Positions 20,797 to 29,548 of a DNA stretch of 64,000 bases are shown one piece after another. Made by a program: the position numbers and the translations under genes. The DNA lies in NCBI GenBank assembly GCA_964550025.1, contig CAZJYI010000020.1, positions 37,885 to 101,884 of the forward strand, written 5' to 3'. The notes beneath the pieces are model-generated. The model saw nothing but the letters and a program-made list of their open reading frames with translations, did no database searches and was not told the DNA's origin. The DNA comes from CAZJYI01 sp964550025. GTDB taxonomy: Bacteria > Verrucomicrobiota > Kiritimatiellia > UBA8416 > CAYOBW01. Numbering within the stretch: the first letter of the stretch is position 1; each line of letters begins with the position of its first letter.

Positions 20797-21435
20797 ATGC
20801 GGGTGTCGATTCAGCCAGGCGACCGATACGGGCGTTTTGTGGTCGTCGAGGAAGTAGAGCCAGTCTTGTGGCGGACCAAGAGAATCCGTCGCGCAAAATG
20901 CAAATGTGATTGCGGTTCCGTAAAAACCGTTCGACTTGGGCACCTAAGGTCCGGATCGTCGACCAGTTGTGGATGCTCACGCGACGGCAAGTTCACGACG
21001 TTAGAACACGGTTTGTACGCCACGGCAACGTACATAAGCTGGCGATGCATGGTGCGTAGGTGCCACGAAAGCGGAAGCGCAGGATACCGTAATTATGGTG
21101 GTCGCGGCATTAAGGTGTGCGACAGGTGGAGGCAGTCGTTTTCTGCGTTTGTCAAGGACATGGGCGAACGACCGGATGGATGCTCGCTCGACCGCATCGA
21201 CAACAGCGGCGACTATGAGCCGGGCAATTGCAGATGGAGTACACGAGAAATACAGCACCGCAATATGCGGTCTAACCATTGGATAACTGTTGGAGACGAA
21301 ACGCTTTGCTTGTCGGATTGGGCACGTCGCCTTGGAACTCTACCGTCTACCATCTGCCTTCGCCTATCTGCTGGATGGCCGGAAGTGGATGCTGTAACCA
21401 AGCCAGTTCGCAAGAGAGGAGGACGTCATGCCTAA
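20797..21435 (+). CDS. HNH homing-type endonuclease
   Basis: ATG 20797 lies behind GGAGGAG and gives 212 residues. The N-terminal module (QPGDRYGRFVVVEEVEP, then CKCDCGSVKTVRLGHLRSG and SCGC) is the zinc-binding target module of free-standing phage HNH endonucleases. The core YGGRGIKVCDRW, CSLDRIDNSGDYEPGNCRW is the HNH catalytic part (D-R-I-D, N-C-R-W). A C-terminal DNA-binding helix-turn-helix (LSDWARRLGTLPSTICLRL) follows. It is probably a mobile gene. It overlaps the next gene by 8 bp. Confidence 0.85.
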   Translation: MRVSIQPGDRYGRFVVVEEVEPVLWRTKRIRRAKCKCDCGSVKTVRLGHLRSGSSTSCGCSRDGKFTTLEHGLYATATYISWRCMVRRCHESGSAGYRNYGGRGIKVCDRWRQSFSAFVKDMGERPDGCSLDRIDNSGDYEPGNCRWSTREIQHRNMRSNHWITVGDETLCLSDWARRLGTLPSTICLRLSAGWPEVDAVTKPVRKRGGRHA

Positions 21436-22174
21436 GAGCGGACAAAGTCTGGCCCTGTCGACGAAAAAGACGTTCAATGATTTGGTTCGTCGGGCTGCGG
21501 CCAAGGGCGCCGAAACACTATCGCTGATCTGGAAGGCTGGAGAGACGGCCAAGAAGGCCAAGGATGCGATTCCGCATGGCGAATGGATGGGGTTCGTGGA
21601 GACTCACTACGACGTAAACCACCGCTCAGTAACACGTTGGATCGCGTTCCACGAATCTGTCCAGGAGTCCAAATTGGACACGGTGTCCAATTTGACGGCC
21701 GGAATCAAGATGATTGAGCCGCCAAAGGCACCCAAGAACACCCCCCGACAGGGCGCCGCGTCGGCCGGCGTGAGCACCGATTCGCAGCCGACCAATTCAG
21801 AAGCCTCAGATTCGCCCCAGAACGCCCCGCAGCCCGATGTGCCGAATGATCCGCCAAAGCCACCGAAAGGAAGCCAGCGGGCGAGCAGTGGGCGAGGATC
21901 GACCGATCTGGGCAAGTGCCCGAATTGCCTCGGGAAGAAATGGGACGAGGACGACGACGGGTATTCGTGTGCGAAGTGCCGCCACCCACACGGGGAGCCG
22001 GCTGGGGACGTGGACGAGTCGAACGTGAAGAAACAGCGGGCACTCACGATCAAGCACGTCGAAGCGACTATGCGGGCATTCGATGATTTGCAATCGTTGG
22101 CGGGGAATGGGAAGCACGGGGAAGCTATTAAGCACTGCAAGGCGGCATTGTCGATTGCAAAGGAGTGGGCATGA
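21428..22174 (+). CDS. DUF3102-like protein with zinc ribbon
   Basis: The 248-residue protein has three parts. Residues 15-75 contain LIWKAGETAKKAKDAIPHGEWMGFVETHYDVNHRSVTRWI, split across two helices, like the DUF3102 pattern (G..L..aK..i.HGeW..W....) of phage replication-region proteins. A proline/serine-rich linker (about 90-155) follows. A zinc ribbon (KCPNCLGKKW, YSCAKCRHPHG) and a C-terminal helical segment complete it. The modular order suggests a DNA-binding or adaptor protein. Function unknown. Confidence 0.65.
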   Translation: MPKSGQSLALSTKKTFNDLVRRAAAKGAETLSLIWKAGETAKKAKDAIPHGEWMGFVETHYDVNHRSVTRWIAFHESVQESKLDTVSNLTAGIKMIEPPKAPKNTPRQGAASAGVSTDSQPTNSEASDSPQNAPQPDVPNDPPKPPKGSQRASSGRGSTDLGKCPNCLGKKWDEDDDGYSCAKCRHPHGEPAGDVDESNVKKQRALTIKHVEATMRAFDDLQSLAGNGKHGEAIKHCKAALSIAKEWA

Positions 22175-22749
22175 GCGCACGCGGCGATAAGGCAGTGGTA
22201 GCCTATCCTCTATTCCAAGAGGAAAGCAGCGGTTCGATTCCGACTTCGCCGCTCCAATTCACGATCGAGGAAATCGGCATGAGGCTTGCCCAAGATCTCA
22301 ACAGGCGTTGGCATTCGATGTTGCCACGTACTGATCTTGGCAATCTGCTCTGCGGTACTACGTCGGTGGCTTACGGTGCGTACTACGGTGGTTCATGGTT
22401 CGCTGTGGCGATTTGGTCGCAGCCGATCATTCGCTCAATGTGCGACGGAAAGACGATAGAGCTTCGGCGGCTCGCAATCAACGACGATGCACCACGCAAC
22501 ACGGCAAGCCGAATGTTGTCTGTGATGCGGAAGATGGTAAGACGCAAGTGGCCACACTTGCGACGTGCCGTATCGTACCTCGCCGTCGACGTCCACCACG
22601 GGACGATATACAAGGCATCGGGGTGGACACCAGCGGGCAAGATTGCCGCAGCTAGGCCGCAGCGATTCAGCGGCGTTAATGCGAACACGCGGGCAACTGG
22701 ACCACTTCAAACCAAATCTAGGAAACAGCGATGGGAACACACACTGTAA
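22171..22749 (+). CDS. Mom-like DNA modification protein (GNAT fold)
   Basis: ATG 22171 overlaps the upstream stop, giving 192 residues. The central block WFAVAIWSQPI, IELRRLAINDDAPRNTASRML, AVSYLAVDVHHGTIYKASGW matches the pattern of Mu Mom and related GNAT proteins (L-R-R-L..D..P-x-N..S-R, S-Y-x-D..H-G-T-I-Y-x-A-x-G-W). Mom modifies adenine in DNA to evade restriction. The aspartate of the SYAD position is shifted (SYLAVDVHH). The following genes are a ParB-like protein, helicases, a radical SAM enzyme and a methyltransferase. Confidence 0.65.
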   Translation: MSARGDKAVVAYPLFQEESSGSIPTSPLQFTIEEIGMRLAQDLNRRWHSMLPRTDLGNLLCGTTSVAYGAYYGGSWFAVAIWSQPIIRSMCDGKTIELRRLAINDDAPRNTASRMLSVMRKMVRRKWPHLRRAVSYLAVDVHHGTIYKASGWTPAGKIAAARPQRFSGVNANTRATGPLQTKSRKQRWEHTL

Positions 22750-23489
22750 GCGGGCCTTTGGAATTGCGGAACCTAAATATCGGAGATCTGTCTGTTGACG
22801 ATGCGTACCAGCGTACGCTTGGCCAGCACCTTGTAAGGACGATTAAGAACGAGTTTTCCTGGTATGCGTTCGATCCGATCCTCGTCGGCAAACGTCGCGA
22901 CAAGACATTATGGGTAGTCGACGGGCAGACGCGGTTTGCCGTTGCCAATGAGCTCGGACACATGCAGATCGCGGCTAGGGTGTTCGCCAGCAAGGGCAGA
23001 CAACACGAGGCGGAGGTCTTCCTGAAGGCCAACACGAAACGATCGGTTAAGAGCTTTGACAAATGGCGTGCTGCATTGTGCGCTAAGGAGCCAGAGACGG
23101 TGGCAATTGCGGAACTTGTGGCAAAGGCATCGCTCCGTGTGTCCTACAACAGGCACTGGCCAAATTTGCGTTGCGTATCGAAACTACGTGACGCCTACAG
23201 GGCGGGTGTCCTGCCGGAGTGCTTAGCCACGATAACGCGATGTTGGGAGAACGACTCCGACGCATTGTCTGAGGTGATTATGGGAGCGTTGTGCGTGTTC
23301 TTTGCTCACTTCAACGAGGCAGGTGTCGACCGTTGCGTTCTCAAGTGGTCTTCCATCAAGCCGCGAAAGCTCTTTGCGGATGCCGAATCGGCGAAGTCGG
23401 CGACAGGCGGATCACGCTACAAGGCGGGCGCCCTGGTCTTGATGAACAAATACAATGCGGGGCTTAGGTCTAACCGTCTGGAGTGGTAA
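22731..23489 (+). CDS. ParB/Srx-like nuclease-domain protein
   Basis: This 252-residue protein starts inside the Mom-like gene. The segment LRNLNIGDLSVDDAYQRTLGQ, then DPILVGKRRDKTLWVVDGQTRFAVA, is the ParB-like fold of phage DUF6551-type proteins (Y-Q-R ... V-D-G-Q-x-R). Then EAEVFLKANTKRSVKSFDKW and a helical C-terminal half. Such proteins occur beside DNA modification and replication genes in many phages. Nuclease, NTPase or DNA-binding activity is unproven. Confidence 0.75.
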   Translation: MGTHTVSGPLELRNLNIGDLSVDDAYQRTLGQHLVRTIKNEFSWYAFDPILVGKRRDKTLWVVDGQTRFAVANELGHMQIAARVFASKGRQHEAEVFLKANTKRSVKSFDKWRAALCAKEPETVAIAELVAKASLRVSYNRHWPNLRCVSKLRDAYRAGVLPECLATITRCWENDSDALSEVIMGALCVFFAHFNEAGVDRCVLKWSSIKPRKLFADAESAKSATGGSRYKAGALVLMNKYNAGLRSNRLEW

Positions 23490-23490
23490 G

Positions 23491-23817
23491 ATGCAGAAAT
23501 GCATGTTTGGACAACGGCCAACTAAGGGCCTGACGAAGGCGCTGAAGCGTGCGGACACGGACACGCTAGCACGGTGCATTAGCAGATTGTACTTGGAGTA
23601 CGTGCGAGACGGGAACCAGCCGGGCGCAGAAAAGTGGAGCCGATGCGTCAGGCATCGTGCGAAAATCATGGACAGGGTGTTTCAATTGTGGCACACACTG
23701 TCCGGAGAAGACGCGGTGTTTCCGTGGAGTGAGGATTACGTGATCGCGACGTGGGTAGTCTTCAGGAAGCAGTCCGACAGCGAGAAAACCGCATGGATCG
23801 AGTGGTCAGGGCAATGA
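23491..23817 (+). CDS. Hypothetical protein (108 residues)
   Basis: ATG 23491 immediately follows the previous stop. The protein is helical and basic (PTKGLTKALKRADTDTLARC, then RLYLEYVRDGNQPGAEKW) with a tryptophan-rich end. The stop overlaps the helicase start by 4 bp, so it is coupled to the helicase. No family recognised. Confidence 0.55.
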   Translation: MQKCMFGQRPTKGLTKALKRADTDTLARCISRLYLEYVRDGNQPGAEKWSRCVRHRAKIMDRVFQLWHTLSGEDAVFPWSEDYVIATWVVFRKQSDSEKTAWIEWSGQ

Positions 23818-25403
23818 TTCTTCCTAGCCTCTATCCGCACCAGGAAGATCTACGCGACCGCACCCGCGCAGCGTTGAACGGGTACGGCCGGGTAATTCTC
23901 GCGGCGAACCCAGGATTCGGGAAGACTCGCGTGGCTAAGTGGATACTTGGGGCGAGTGCAAATCGCAAGCCGGGCGAGAAGGCAAGTGGCAAGAGTCTCT
24001 TCGCGGTACACCGTCGGGGTCTTGTGGATAACGCGATCTACTCATTCGGCGAGGAGCCCGAATTGACGCACGGCGTCGTTATGTCGGGACGGGACACGGC
24101 CTATGGCAGCAAGATTCAAGTCGCCTCGATCGATTCGCTGCTGAGTTGGTTTGTCGAGGACGACACGTACCAGAATGACCTCACATTCGATCTGCTGGTG
24201 TTCGACGAGGCCCATTCACACCATTCCAAATTCGCACGGTTCCTCAAGTACCACGACGCGAAGCGGGAGGAACTCGGGCTACATCCCGCCTACGTTATCG
24301 GGCTGACGGCCACACCGCAGGCTACCGGGCTGGCCGACGTCTACAAGGAGATCGTTTTGGGGCCGTCGACTCAATGGCTCATTGATAACGAATACCTCGC
24401 ACCCTACCGGTACTTCCGAGCAACGCAGGGGCAATTGGACAAGCTGAAGAAACGCGGTGGCGAGTACACGAAAGGGAGCGTTTCGGACGCAATGGAAGGC
24501 ATGGCCGGCGACTTGGTAAGGGACTGGAAGAAATACGCAGAGGGCCGGCCGACGGTCGGATTCTTTCCGAGACGGAAGCACGCGAAACAGGCCCGCAAGG
24601 AATTGGAAGCGGCCGGGCTACGCGTCGAATACGTCGACGGCAACACAGACGACGACGAACGGGCAAGCATCTTCCGGTCGCTGAATGAGCACTACATCGA
24701 CTACTTGTGTAATGTCCAGGTGGTCGAGCGGGGGACAGACATTCCTCGGATTGGGTGCGTTCAATTGTGCGTGGCCACGGCGTCTATCGTCCGCTACCGT
24801 CAACTCATCGGGCGGGGCTCGCGAATGCACCCGGCGAAGACGGATTGTATCGTCATCGATCACGCCAACAACATACAGCGATGTGGGTTCTTTGAGGATG
24901 ACCCGGCATGGAGCCTGGACATAACGGAGAAAGACCCAGGCGAGGCGGGAATTCGGCCCACCATTGAATGCCCGAAGTGCCAAGCCGTCTACCGCGGTGG
25001 GAAGTGTGCCGCGTGTGGATACGAGCCATCGACACGAGAGCGTAAGGCACAGGGGCTCGAATTCGACGGCAGCGAATTGAAAGAGGTGAAGCCAGAGGAA
25101 AAGAAGACTGCCGAGAAGACTGCCGAGCAACTGATGATAATGGCACTCTACAAGGCGGGGAATTCGGGCCGGACGTGGCGGCAGGCGTGTGGGATGTTCA
25201 AGGGAATGCAGAATAAACAGGGCACGAATTACCGTGTGCCGTCGAGCGTGACAGTGGGCGGCCACCGATACCGAATGATTCGGTATGGGTCGAGCGATTC
25301 CAACCGCAGGGTATCGGCCCTGTACCCATTCACGGTGAATCGAGGCGGGCATGGGGGTGATTACCTGATCGAAGACCAGGCCAGAATGGAGCCGGTGTAC
25401 TGA
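23814..25403 (+). CDS. Superfamily 2 DEAH helicase with zinc ribbon
   Basis: The start ATG 23814 gives 529 residues. The motifs are LYPHQEDLRDRT (Q-like), ANPGFGKTR (motif I, about 30-38), LVFDEAHSHHSK (motif II DEAH, about 127-138), IGLTATPQA (III), then VEYVDGNTDDDER, VQVVERGTDIPR (V) and RYRQLIGRGSRM (VI, Q-x-x-G-R-x-x-R). After residue 385 a zinc ribbon follows (ECPKCQAVYRGGKCAACGY), then a charged linker and a C-terminal domain. It is a probable replication or recombination helicase in a phage without its own polymerase. Confidence 0.88.
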   Translation: MILPSLYPHQEDLRDRTRAALNGYGRVILAANPGFGKTRVAKWILGASANRKPGEKASGKSLFAVHRRGLVDNAIYSFGEEPELTHGVVMSGRDTAYGSKIQVASIDSLLSWFVEDDTYQNDLTFDLLVFDEAHSHHSKFARFLKYHDAKREELGLHPAYVIGLTATPQATGLADVYKEIVLGPSTQWLIDNEYLAPYRYFRATQGQLDKLKKRGGEYTKGSVSDAMEGMAGDLVRDWKKYAEGRPTVGFFPRRKHAKQARKELEAAGLRVEYVDGNTDDDERASIFRSLNEHYIDYLCNVQVVERGTDIPRIGCVQLCVATASIVRYRQLIGRGSRMHPAKTDCIVIDHANNIQRCGFFEDDPAWSLDITEKDPGEAGIRPTIECPKCQAVYRGGKCAACGYEPSTRERKAQGLEFDGSELKEVKPEEKKTAEKTAEQLMIMALYKAGNSGRTWRQACGMFKGMQNKQGTNYRVPSSVTVGGHRYRMIRYGSSDSNRRVSALYPFTVNRGGHGGDYLIEDQARMEPVY

Positions 25404-26905
25404 TGCAAATGCACCTCGACCCCAGAAGCGTCGCCGATTACGCGATGTTCCTGAAGATCAAGCAGCTACCGTCCTATCGAATTCGCGGGCGGACTGCTTC
25501 ATTCCCCGATGAATACGCGGAGAGACTGGGAGTCGACGTTGGACTCACGGCGGCCAGCGAATACAAGCCGCATCCGTCGATGTTCGACTACCAGCGGGAC
25601 ATCACGGCGATGGCCATTCGGAAGCGGAAATTCGCCGTCTTCGCCGATTGCGGACTAGGCAAGACGTTCATGCTTCTGGACTTCGCTAGGCATGCCGCAG
25701 AGAACCTGCCGGCCGACAAGTGCGTGCTGATCGTCTCGCCGCTGATGGTGGTGTCTCAGACGCTGTCCGAATGCGAATCGTTCTACAACGGCGATCTGCG
25801 AATTGACCACATCCGGGCGGCTGATCTGCAAGAGTGGCTCAACAAAGGCAAGGGCCGGATCGGCATAACGAATTACGAAGCCATCGGCGATGGGATCACA
25901 CGTGGGCGGCTTGGTGCGTTGATCCTCGACGAATCCAGCATGCTCAAGCACCACTATGGCAAGTGGGGATCGCGGCTGATCGAACTGGGCGCCGGGTTGG
26001 AATGGAAGCTGGCATTGACTGGCACGCCGGCACCGAATGACCGGATCGAATACGCCAATCATGCCGTCTTCCTTGACGCATTCCCGACTGTGAATGCGTT
26101 TCTGGCTCGATTCTTCGTGAACCGCGGCCAGACAAACGAGCGATGGCAACTGAAGGGCCACGCCCTAGATCCATTCTATACAGCGTTGTCGCACTGGTGC
26201 ATCTTCCTGAACAACCCAGCTACCTACGGATGGAAGGACATCGACACATCGACCATTCCGCCGATCATGATTCACCAGCACCACGTCGACATGACCGAGG
26301 AGCAAGTTGCACTCACGATGCAGAAGACCGGATCGCTGTTCGCCCACAAGGTAGGCGGCATCGTGTCGCGGTCGAATCTGTCATCGATTGCAAAGGGCTG
26401 GCACAAGGGCGAGGATGTTCCGACGTACAAGCCAACGGCCATCCGCAATCTCGTCGATCAATGGCCGGACGAATCAACGATCATCTGGTGCATCTACAAT
26501 AAAGAGCAGGAATTGCTGGAGCGGCTATTCCCAGACGCCGCCAGCCTGAAGGGTACGACGCGGCTGGAGAAGCGGGCCGAGGCCATTGAGGACTTCAAGG
26601 CAGGCCGAATTCGTGTGTTGATCTCCAAGCCGAAGATCCTCGGATTCGGCCTTAACCTCCAGGTGGCAACGCGGCAGGTGTTCAGCGGGTTGCAGGATTC
26701 GTACGAGTCATTCTATCAGGCGGTGAAACGCTCGAATCGAATCGGCTCGACGCGACCTTTGAACGTCCACATTCCCGTTACGGACATCGAGGCACCGATG
26801 GTCGACAACGTGATGCGGAAGGCGGGCATGGTGCAGAAGGACACGGAAGCACAGGAGCGAATTTTCCGAAGCGTCAACACAGGAAGGCGAATAGATGACC
26901 TCTAG
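25403..26905 (+). CDS. SNF2-type helicase/ATPase
   Basis: The 500-residue protein starts at a TGATG overlap. The motifs are FDYQRDITAMAI (Q), FADCGLGKTFMLL (I), VLIVSPLMVVSQT (Ia), ALILDESSMLKHH (II, DESS), LALTGTPAPN (III), ILGFGLNLQVA (V) and QAVKRSNRIGSTRP (VI). The DESS and TGTPAPN motifs are typical of phage SNF2-like helicases. An additional N-terminal segment (residues 1-60) precedes the core. Two consecutive helicases of different branches is notable. Confidence 0.85.
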   Translation: MQMHLDPRSVADYAMFLKIKQLPSYRIRGRTASFPDEYAERLGVDVGLTAASEYKPHPSMFDYQRDITAMAIRKRKFAVFADCGLGKTFMLLDFARHAAENLPADKCVLIVSPLMVVSQTLSECESFYNGDLRIDHIRAADLQEWLNKGKGRIGITNYEAIGDGITRGRLGALILDESSMLKHHYGKWGSRLIELGAGLEWKLALTGTPAPNDRIEYANHAVFLDAFPTVNAFLARFFVNRGQTNERWQLKGHALDPFYTALSHWCIFLNNPATYGWKDIDTSTIPPIMIHQHHVDMTEEQVALTMQKTGSLFAHKVGGIVSRSNLSSIAKGWHKGEDVPTYKPTAIRNLVDQWPDESTIIWCIYNKEQELLERLFPDAASLKGTTRLEKRAEAIEDFKAGRIRVLISKPKILGFGLNLQVATRQVFSGLQDSYESFYQAVKRSNRIGSTRPLNVHIPVTDIEAPMVDNVMRKAGMVQKDTEAQERIFRSVNTGRRIDDL

Positions 26906-27809
26906 CAGGCACGCGATAGCCAGGGTGTTTCCGAGGAAGACGTCCTATACGCCAGAAGGCGACAACGTCTTCTTCGATGTGCCACCCGCGTTGGCGATGG
27001 ATGAGAATATATCGGAGGCGATGGTTAGCTGTGTGTTCAGTTGGGACAAGCCGCGTGCGGAATGGCTGGCCGAGCAGTGGGGGCAGATAATGCGCACGAG
27101 CCTCGGCGGGCCAGCGTACGATGATCCCGGCGGCGACTTCCTGCCCGGTGCCTTTCTGCGTGACGGCTACGTATTGACTTCGCGTGGATGCCCGCATAAA
27201 TGCGGGTTTTGTGTTGTCCCGAGGCGCGAGGGCGGAATCAGGCCGTTGCCAATCCAGGCCGGAAGCCGCGTGCTTGACAGCAATCTATTCGCTTGCCCGC
27301 GTGACCATGTGGAATCTGTGTTTCGCATGCTTCACAAGCAGAACGGCAAAGTGGGCCTGCATGGAGGAATTGATACGAAGATAGCCAAGCCGTGGCACTT
27401 TGAGTTGATCGGCGGCCTTCGTCGAAAGCTGGATAGAATCTACGTCGCATACGATACGCCAGTGCAATTCCAGGCGACAACAGAATGCATTCGGCAACTA
27501 CGAACCACTGCGGGGCTGTCTATTGGGCAAGTGCGATGCTTTGTCCTGTGCGGCTATTCCGAAGGAGATACACCGGCCATAGCAGAGAAGCGGTGCGTGT
27601 CGATACTGAGGGCGGGAGCGGTGCCGTTCGCGTCTTATTATCGGTCGCCAGACGATATGGCAGGAAAGAGGCCGACGGAATGGAATGACTTCGTTGCGCG
27701 GTGGGCGTGGATGCCTGGGGTATTCGCGAGGCTAAAACGTGAGGACCCAGAACTGTACTCGGCAGCAAAAGAAACAAAAGGATCGACCAATGGACCTACT
27801 CAACGATAA
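26895..27809 (+). CDS. Radical SAM enzyme
   Basis: This 304-residue protein carries TSRGCPHKCGFCVVPRR, the C-x3-C-x2-C site for the [4Fe-4S] cluster (about residues 99-106). Downstream LDSNLFACPRDHVESVFRML, GLHGGIDTKIAKPWH and CFVLCGYSEGD fit the TIM-barrel order of radical SAM proteins. The N-terminal 95 residues resemble the cobalamin/accessory-type domain of some members but lack a clear motif. It sits directly before a DNA methyltransferase gene (20-bp overlap), so a nucleic-acid modification role is likely. The substrate is unknown. Confidence 0.82.
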   Translation: MTSSRHAIARVFPRKTSYTPEGDNVFFDVPPALAMDENISEAMVSCVFSWDKPRAEWLAEQWGQIMRTSLGGPAYDDPGGDFLPGAFLRDGYVLTSRGCPHKCGFCVVPRREGGIRPLPIQAGSRVLDSNLFACPRDHVESVFRMLHKQNGKVGLHGGIDTKIAKPWHFELIGGLRRKLDRIYVAYDTPVQFQATTECIRQLRTTAGLSIGQVRCFVLCGYSEGDTPAIAEKRCVSILRAGAVPFASYYRSPDDMAGKRPTEWNDFVARWAWMPGVFARLKREDPELYSAAKETKGSTNGPTQR

Positions 27810-28671
27810 GCGGTGGCACATTCACCACGGCGATTGCATTCCCCATATGGCCGAGATGCCGGCCCAGTCTGTTGACTTCGCGGTATTCTCACCTCCGTTT
27901 CCTTCGCTGTTTGCGTACACCAGCAAGGCCGAGGACATCGGCAACAGCGAGGATCTTCGCGGCGAGGCGAAGCTGCATCTTGGTTTCTTCTATCGACAAT
28001 TGGCACGCATCCTGAAGCCTGGCAGGGTAGCGGTAGTCCACGTGATGCAGATTCCAGGACTCGCACGGAACGGCGAGAAGGGAACGTACGACTTTCGCGG
28101 ACTGAATATCCGGCTTGGCGAACGGGCTGGATTGACGTACCAATACGACTGGCTCGTCAGGAAGAATCCGCAAGCCCAAGCGATACGGACGCACAGCCAC
28201 AAGCTACTGTTTGTCTCGCTGGAGCGTGACAGGGCAATCAGTTGCGGGGCATTCGGCGACTACCTAATCAAATACATTGCGACAGGTGAGAACGCTGTGC
28301 CGATCGACAGCAGCGAGATCACAAGGAATCAGTGGATCGACTGGGCTGAGGCGTGCTGGAGCGACATTCGGGAAACGGACACCCTCAATGTCCGCGAGGG
28401 CCGCGGCGATGATGACACCAAGCACATCTGCCCTCTTCAGTTGGGCGTGATTCAACGGCTCGTCAAGCTATTCAGCAACCCGGGCGAGATCGTATTCAGT
28501 CCGTTCGCTGGAATTGGCAGCGAGGGCTATGAAGCGATCAAGGCTGGGCGGCGGTTCTACGGCTGCGAGATCAAAGACGAATACGTTGCAGCCGCCACGC
28601 GGAACTTGGAGCGGGCGGAAGCGAAGCGTGCCGAATCGGAACGCACCCTATTTGATATGGCGGAAGCATGA
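27790..28671 (+). CDS. DNA methyltransferase (N4-cytosine or N6-adenine, beta class)
   Basis: The start ATG 27790 gives 293 residues. Motif IV is FSPPF near residues 33-37 (S-P-P-F is usual for N4-cytosine enzymes, D-P-P-Y for N6-adenine), motif VIII/X-like segments follow, and the SAM site FSPFAGIGSEGYEAIKAGRRFYGCEI is C-terminal. This order is class beta. No restriction enzyme gene is adjacent, so it acts as an orphan methyltransferase. It overlaps the radical SAM gene by 20 bp. Confidence 0.85.
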   Translation: MDLLNDKRWHIHHGDCIPHMAEMPAQSVDFAVFSPPFPSLFAYTSKAEDIGNSEDLRGEAKLHLGFFYRQLARILKPGRVAVVHVMQIPGLARNGEKGTYDFRGLNIRLGERAGLTYQYDWLVRKNPQAQAIRTHSHKLLFVSLERDRAISCGAFGDYLIKYIATGENAVPIDSSEITRNQWIDWAEACWSDIRETDTLNVREGRGDDDTKHICPLQLGVIQRLVKLFSNPGEIVFSPFAGIGSEGYEAIKAGRRFYGCEIKDEYVAAATRNLERAEAKRAESERTLFDMAEA

Positions 28672-28931
28672 CACTTCGCATCGGACCACCACGGTACTAC
28701 CAGCCGATCGCCGTCAAGCGGGAATTCGGCTTCATCGGCGGGCCGTCGATGTACCGAGAGACGAACACGCCCGAATCCGGCGTGCTTATAGTAGATGCCG
28801 AGGATGTTCCGAAGATGATACACGCCCAGCTTGTAGCTGGGTCTTCCGCACCAGCGCCTGATTCTCTCTCGGCCGTCTGGTGCGGCTTAATACACAGGCA
28901 GCCAGTAGAGCGGCAGATGGAGATTGAATAG
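28668..28931 (+). CDS. Small hypothetical protein (87 residues)
   Basis: ATG 28668 overlaps the methyltransferase stop (ATGA). The product has mixed composition (RIGPPRYYQPIAVKREFGF and ESGVLIVDAEDVPKMIHAQL) with no recognised domain. It is probably in the same operon as the modification genes. Confidence 0.5.
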   Translation: MTLRIGPPRYYQPIAVKREFGFIGGPSMYRETNTPESGVLIVDAEDVPKMIHAQLVAGSSAPAPDSLSAVWCGLIHRQPVERQMEIE

Positions 28932-29045
28932 ATGGCAGCCTACCGCGTGCGAATTCGTCCGCCATTCCCGGAGCCTATTCGTGAGTGGTTCCGTAGGGTG
29001 GTGAGGGAGCAACGAATTCGCCTTGACACGAATTCAGCCACGTGA
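28932..29045 (+). CDS. Very small basic peptide ending in LDTNSAT
   Basis: ATG 28932 directly follows the previous stop. The 37-residue product is arginine-rich (RVRIRPPFPEPIREWFRRVV) and ends LDTNSAT-TGA, encoded by the promoter-family repeat at 29023. A short coding spacer leading into a promoter repeat, as at 20592. Confidence 0.4.
   Translation: MAAYRVRIRPPFPEPIREWFRRVVREQRIRLDTNSAT
29023..29045 (+). repeat. Promoter-family repeat, GAATTC subtype, -10 lost
   Basis: TTGACACGAATTCAGCCACG, then TGA. This is a second sequence subtype of the family, shared with 29517, 30349 and 31998. No -10 at 17 bp. Confidence 0.65.
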
Positions 29046-29056
29046 GGTGAATTGAT

Positions 29057-29548
29057 ATGGACGACAATAGCCCGCAAACACTGACGGTATCAGACGCAGA
29101 CACGTTTTGCGAAGACGTGCTGCAATTCCTCGCTACCACTCCGGACTCATTCCGTGTCCTTAGAGTGGAGCAACACACAGAACGCCGCATCGAGGAATTG
29201 ATTCTGTGCCATCGGAAATGCAACACGAACCCTACTCGTGACCAGAAGGAACGAGTTTCGGCATTGTCTGGTGGCCAAGAGTTCGTTCTGGCGTTCAGCG
29301 GTGAATCTTGCCACGAGGGAGAATACGTTGGCCGCAATCTTTGGGGAAAAGGATTCGATGATGCCAGTACGTATTGTCCCCTGTGTGGGTATGCAATGAC
29401 TGGTCCGGAAATACATGAAGTCGTAATCGTTCGTGGCGACAAGCAGTGGACTAAGATGATGCGTGAGCAGTGCGAATTTGGCGAGGTGAAGCATTCGATT
29501 TCAACCCGAATTCAGCTTGACACGAATTCAGCTACGGAGGACGAATAG
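29057..29548 (+). CDS. Hypothetical protein with a possible metal site
   Basis: This 163-residue protein starts acidic (DDNSPQTLTVSDADTFCEDV). It has a GESCHEGEYVG segment and YCPLCGYAM, a CxxC knuckle that could pair with the earlier Cys-His. It ends LDTNSATEDE, again promoter-repeat encoded (29517). No family recognised. Confidence 0.55.
   Translation: MDDNSPQTLTVSDADTFCEDVLQFLATTPDSFRVLRVEQHTERRIEELILCHRKCNTNPTRDQKERVSALSGGQEFVLAFSGESCHEGEYVGRNLWGKGFDDASTYCPLCGYAMTGPEIHEVVIVRGDKQWTKMMREQCEFGEVKHSISTRIQLDTNSATEDE
29517..29536 (+). repeat. Promoter-family repeat within the end of a gene
   Basis: TTGACACGAATTCAGCTACG, in frame with the last codons of the upstream gene. No -10 box at the expected place. 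Confidence 0.6.

Noticed and set aside
20797..21435. Insertion sequence carrying the HNH gene
   Set aside because: No inverted repeats or target duplication seen; a free-standing homing nuclease explains it.
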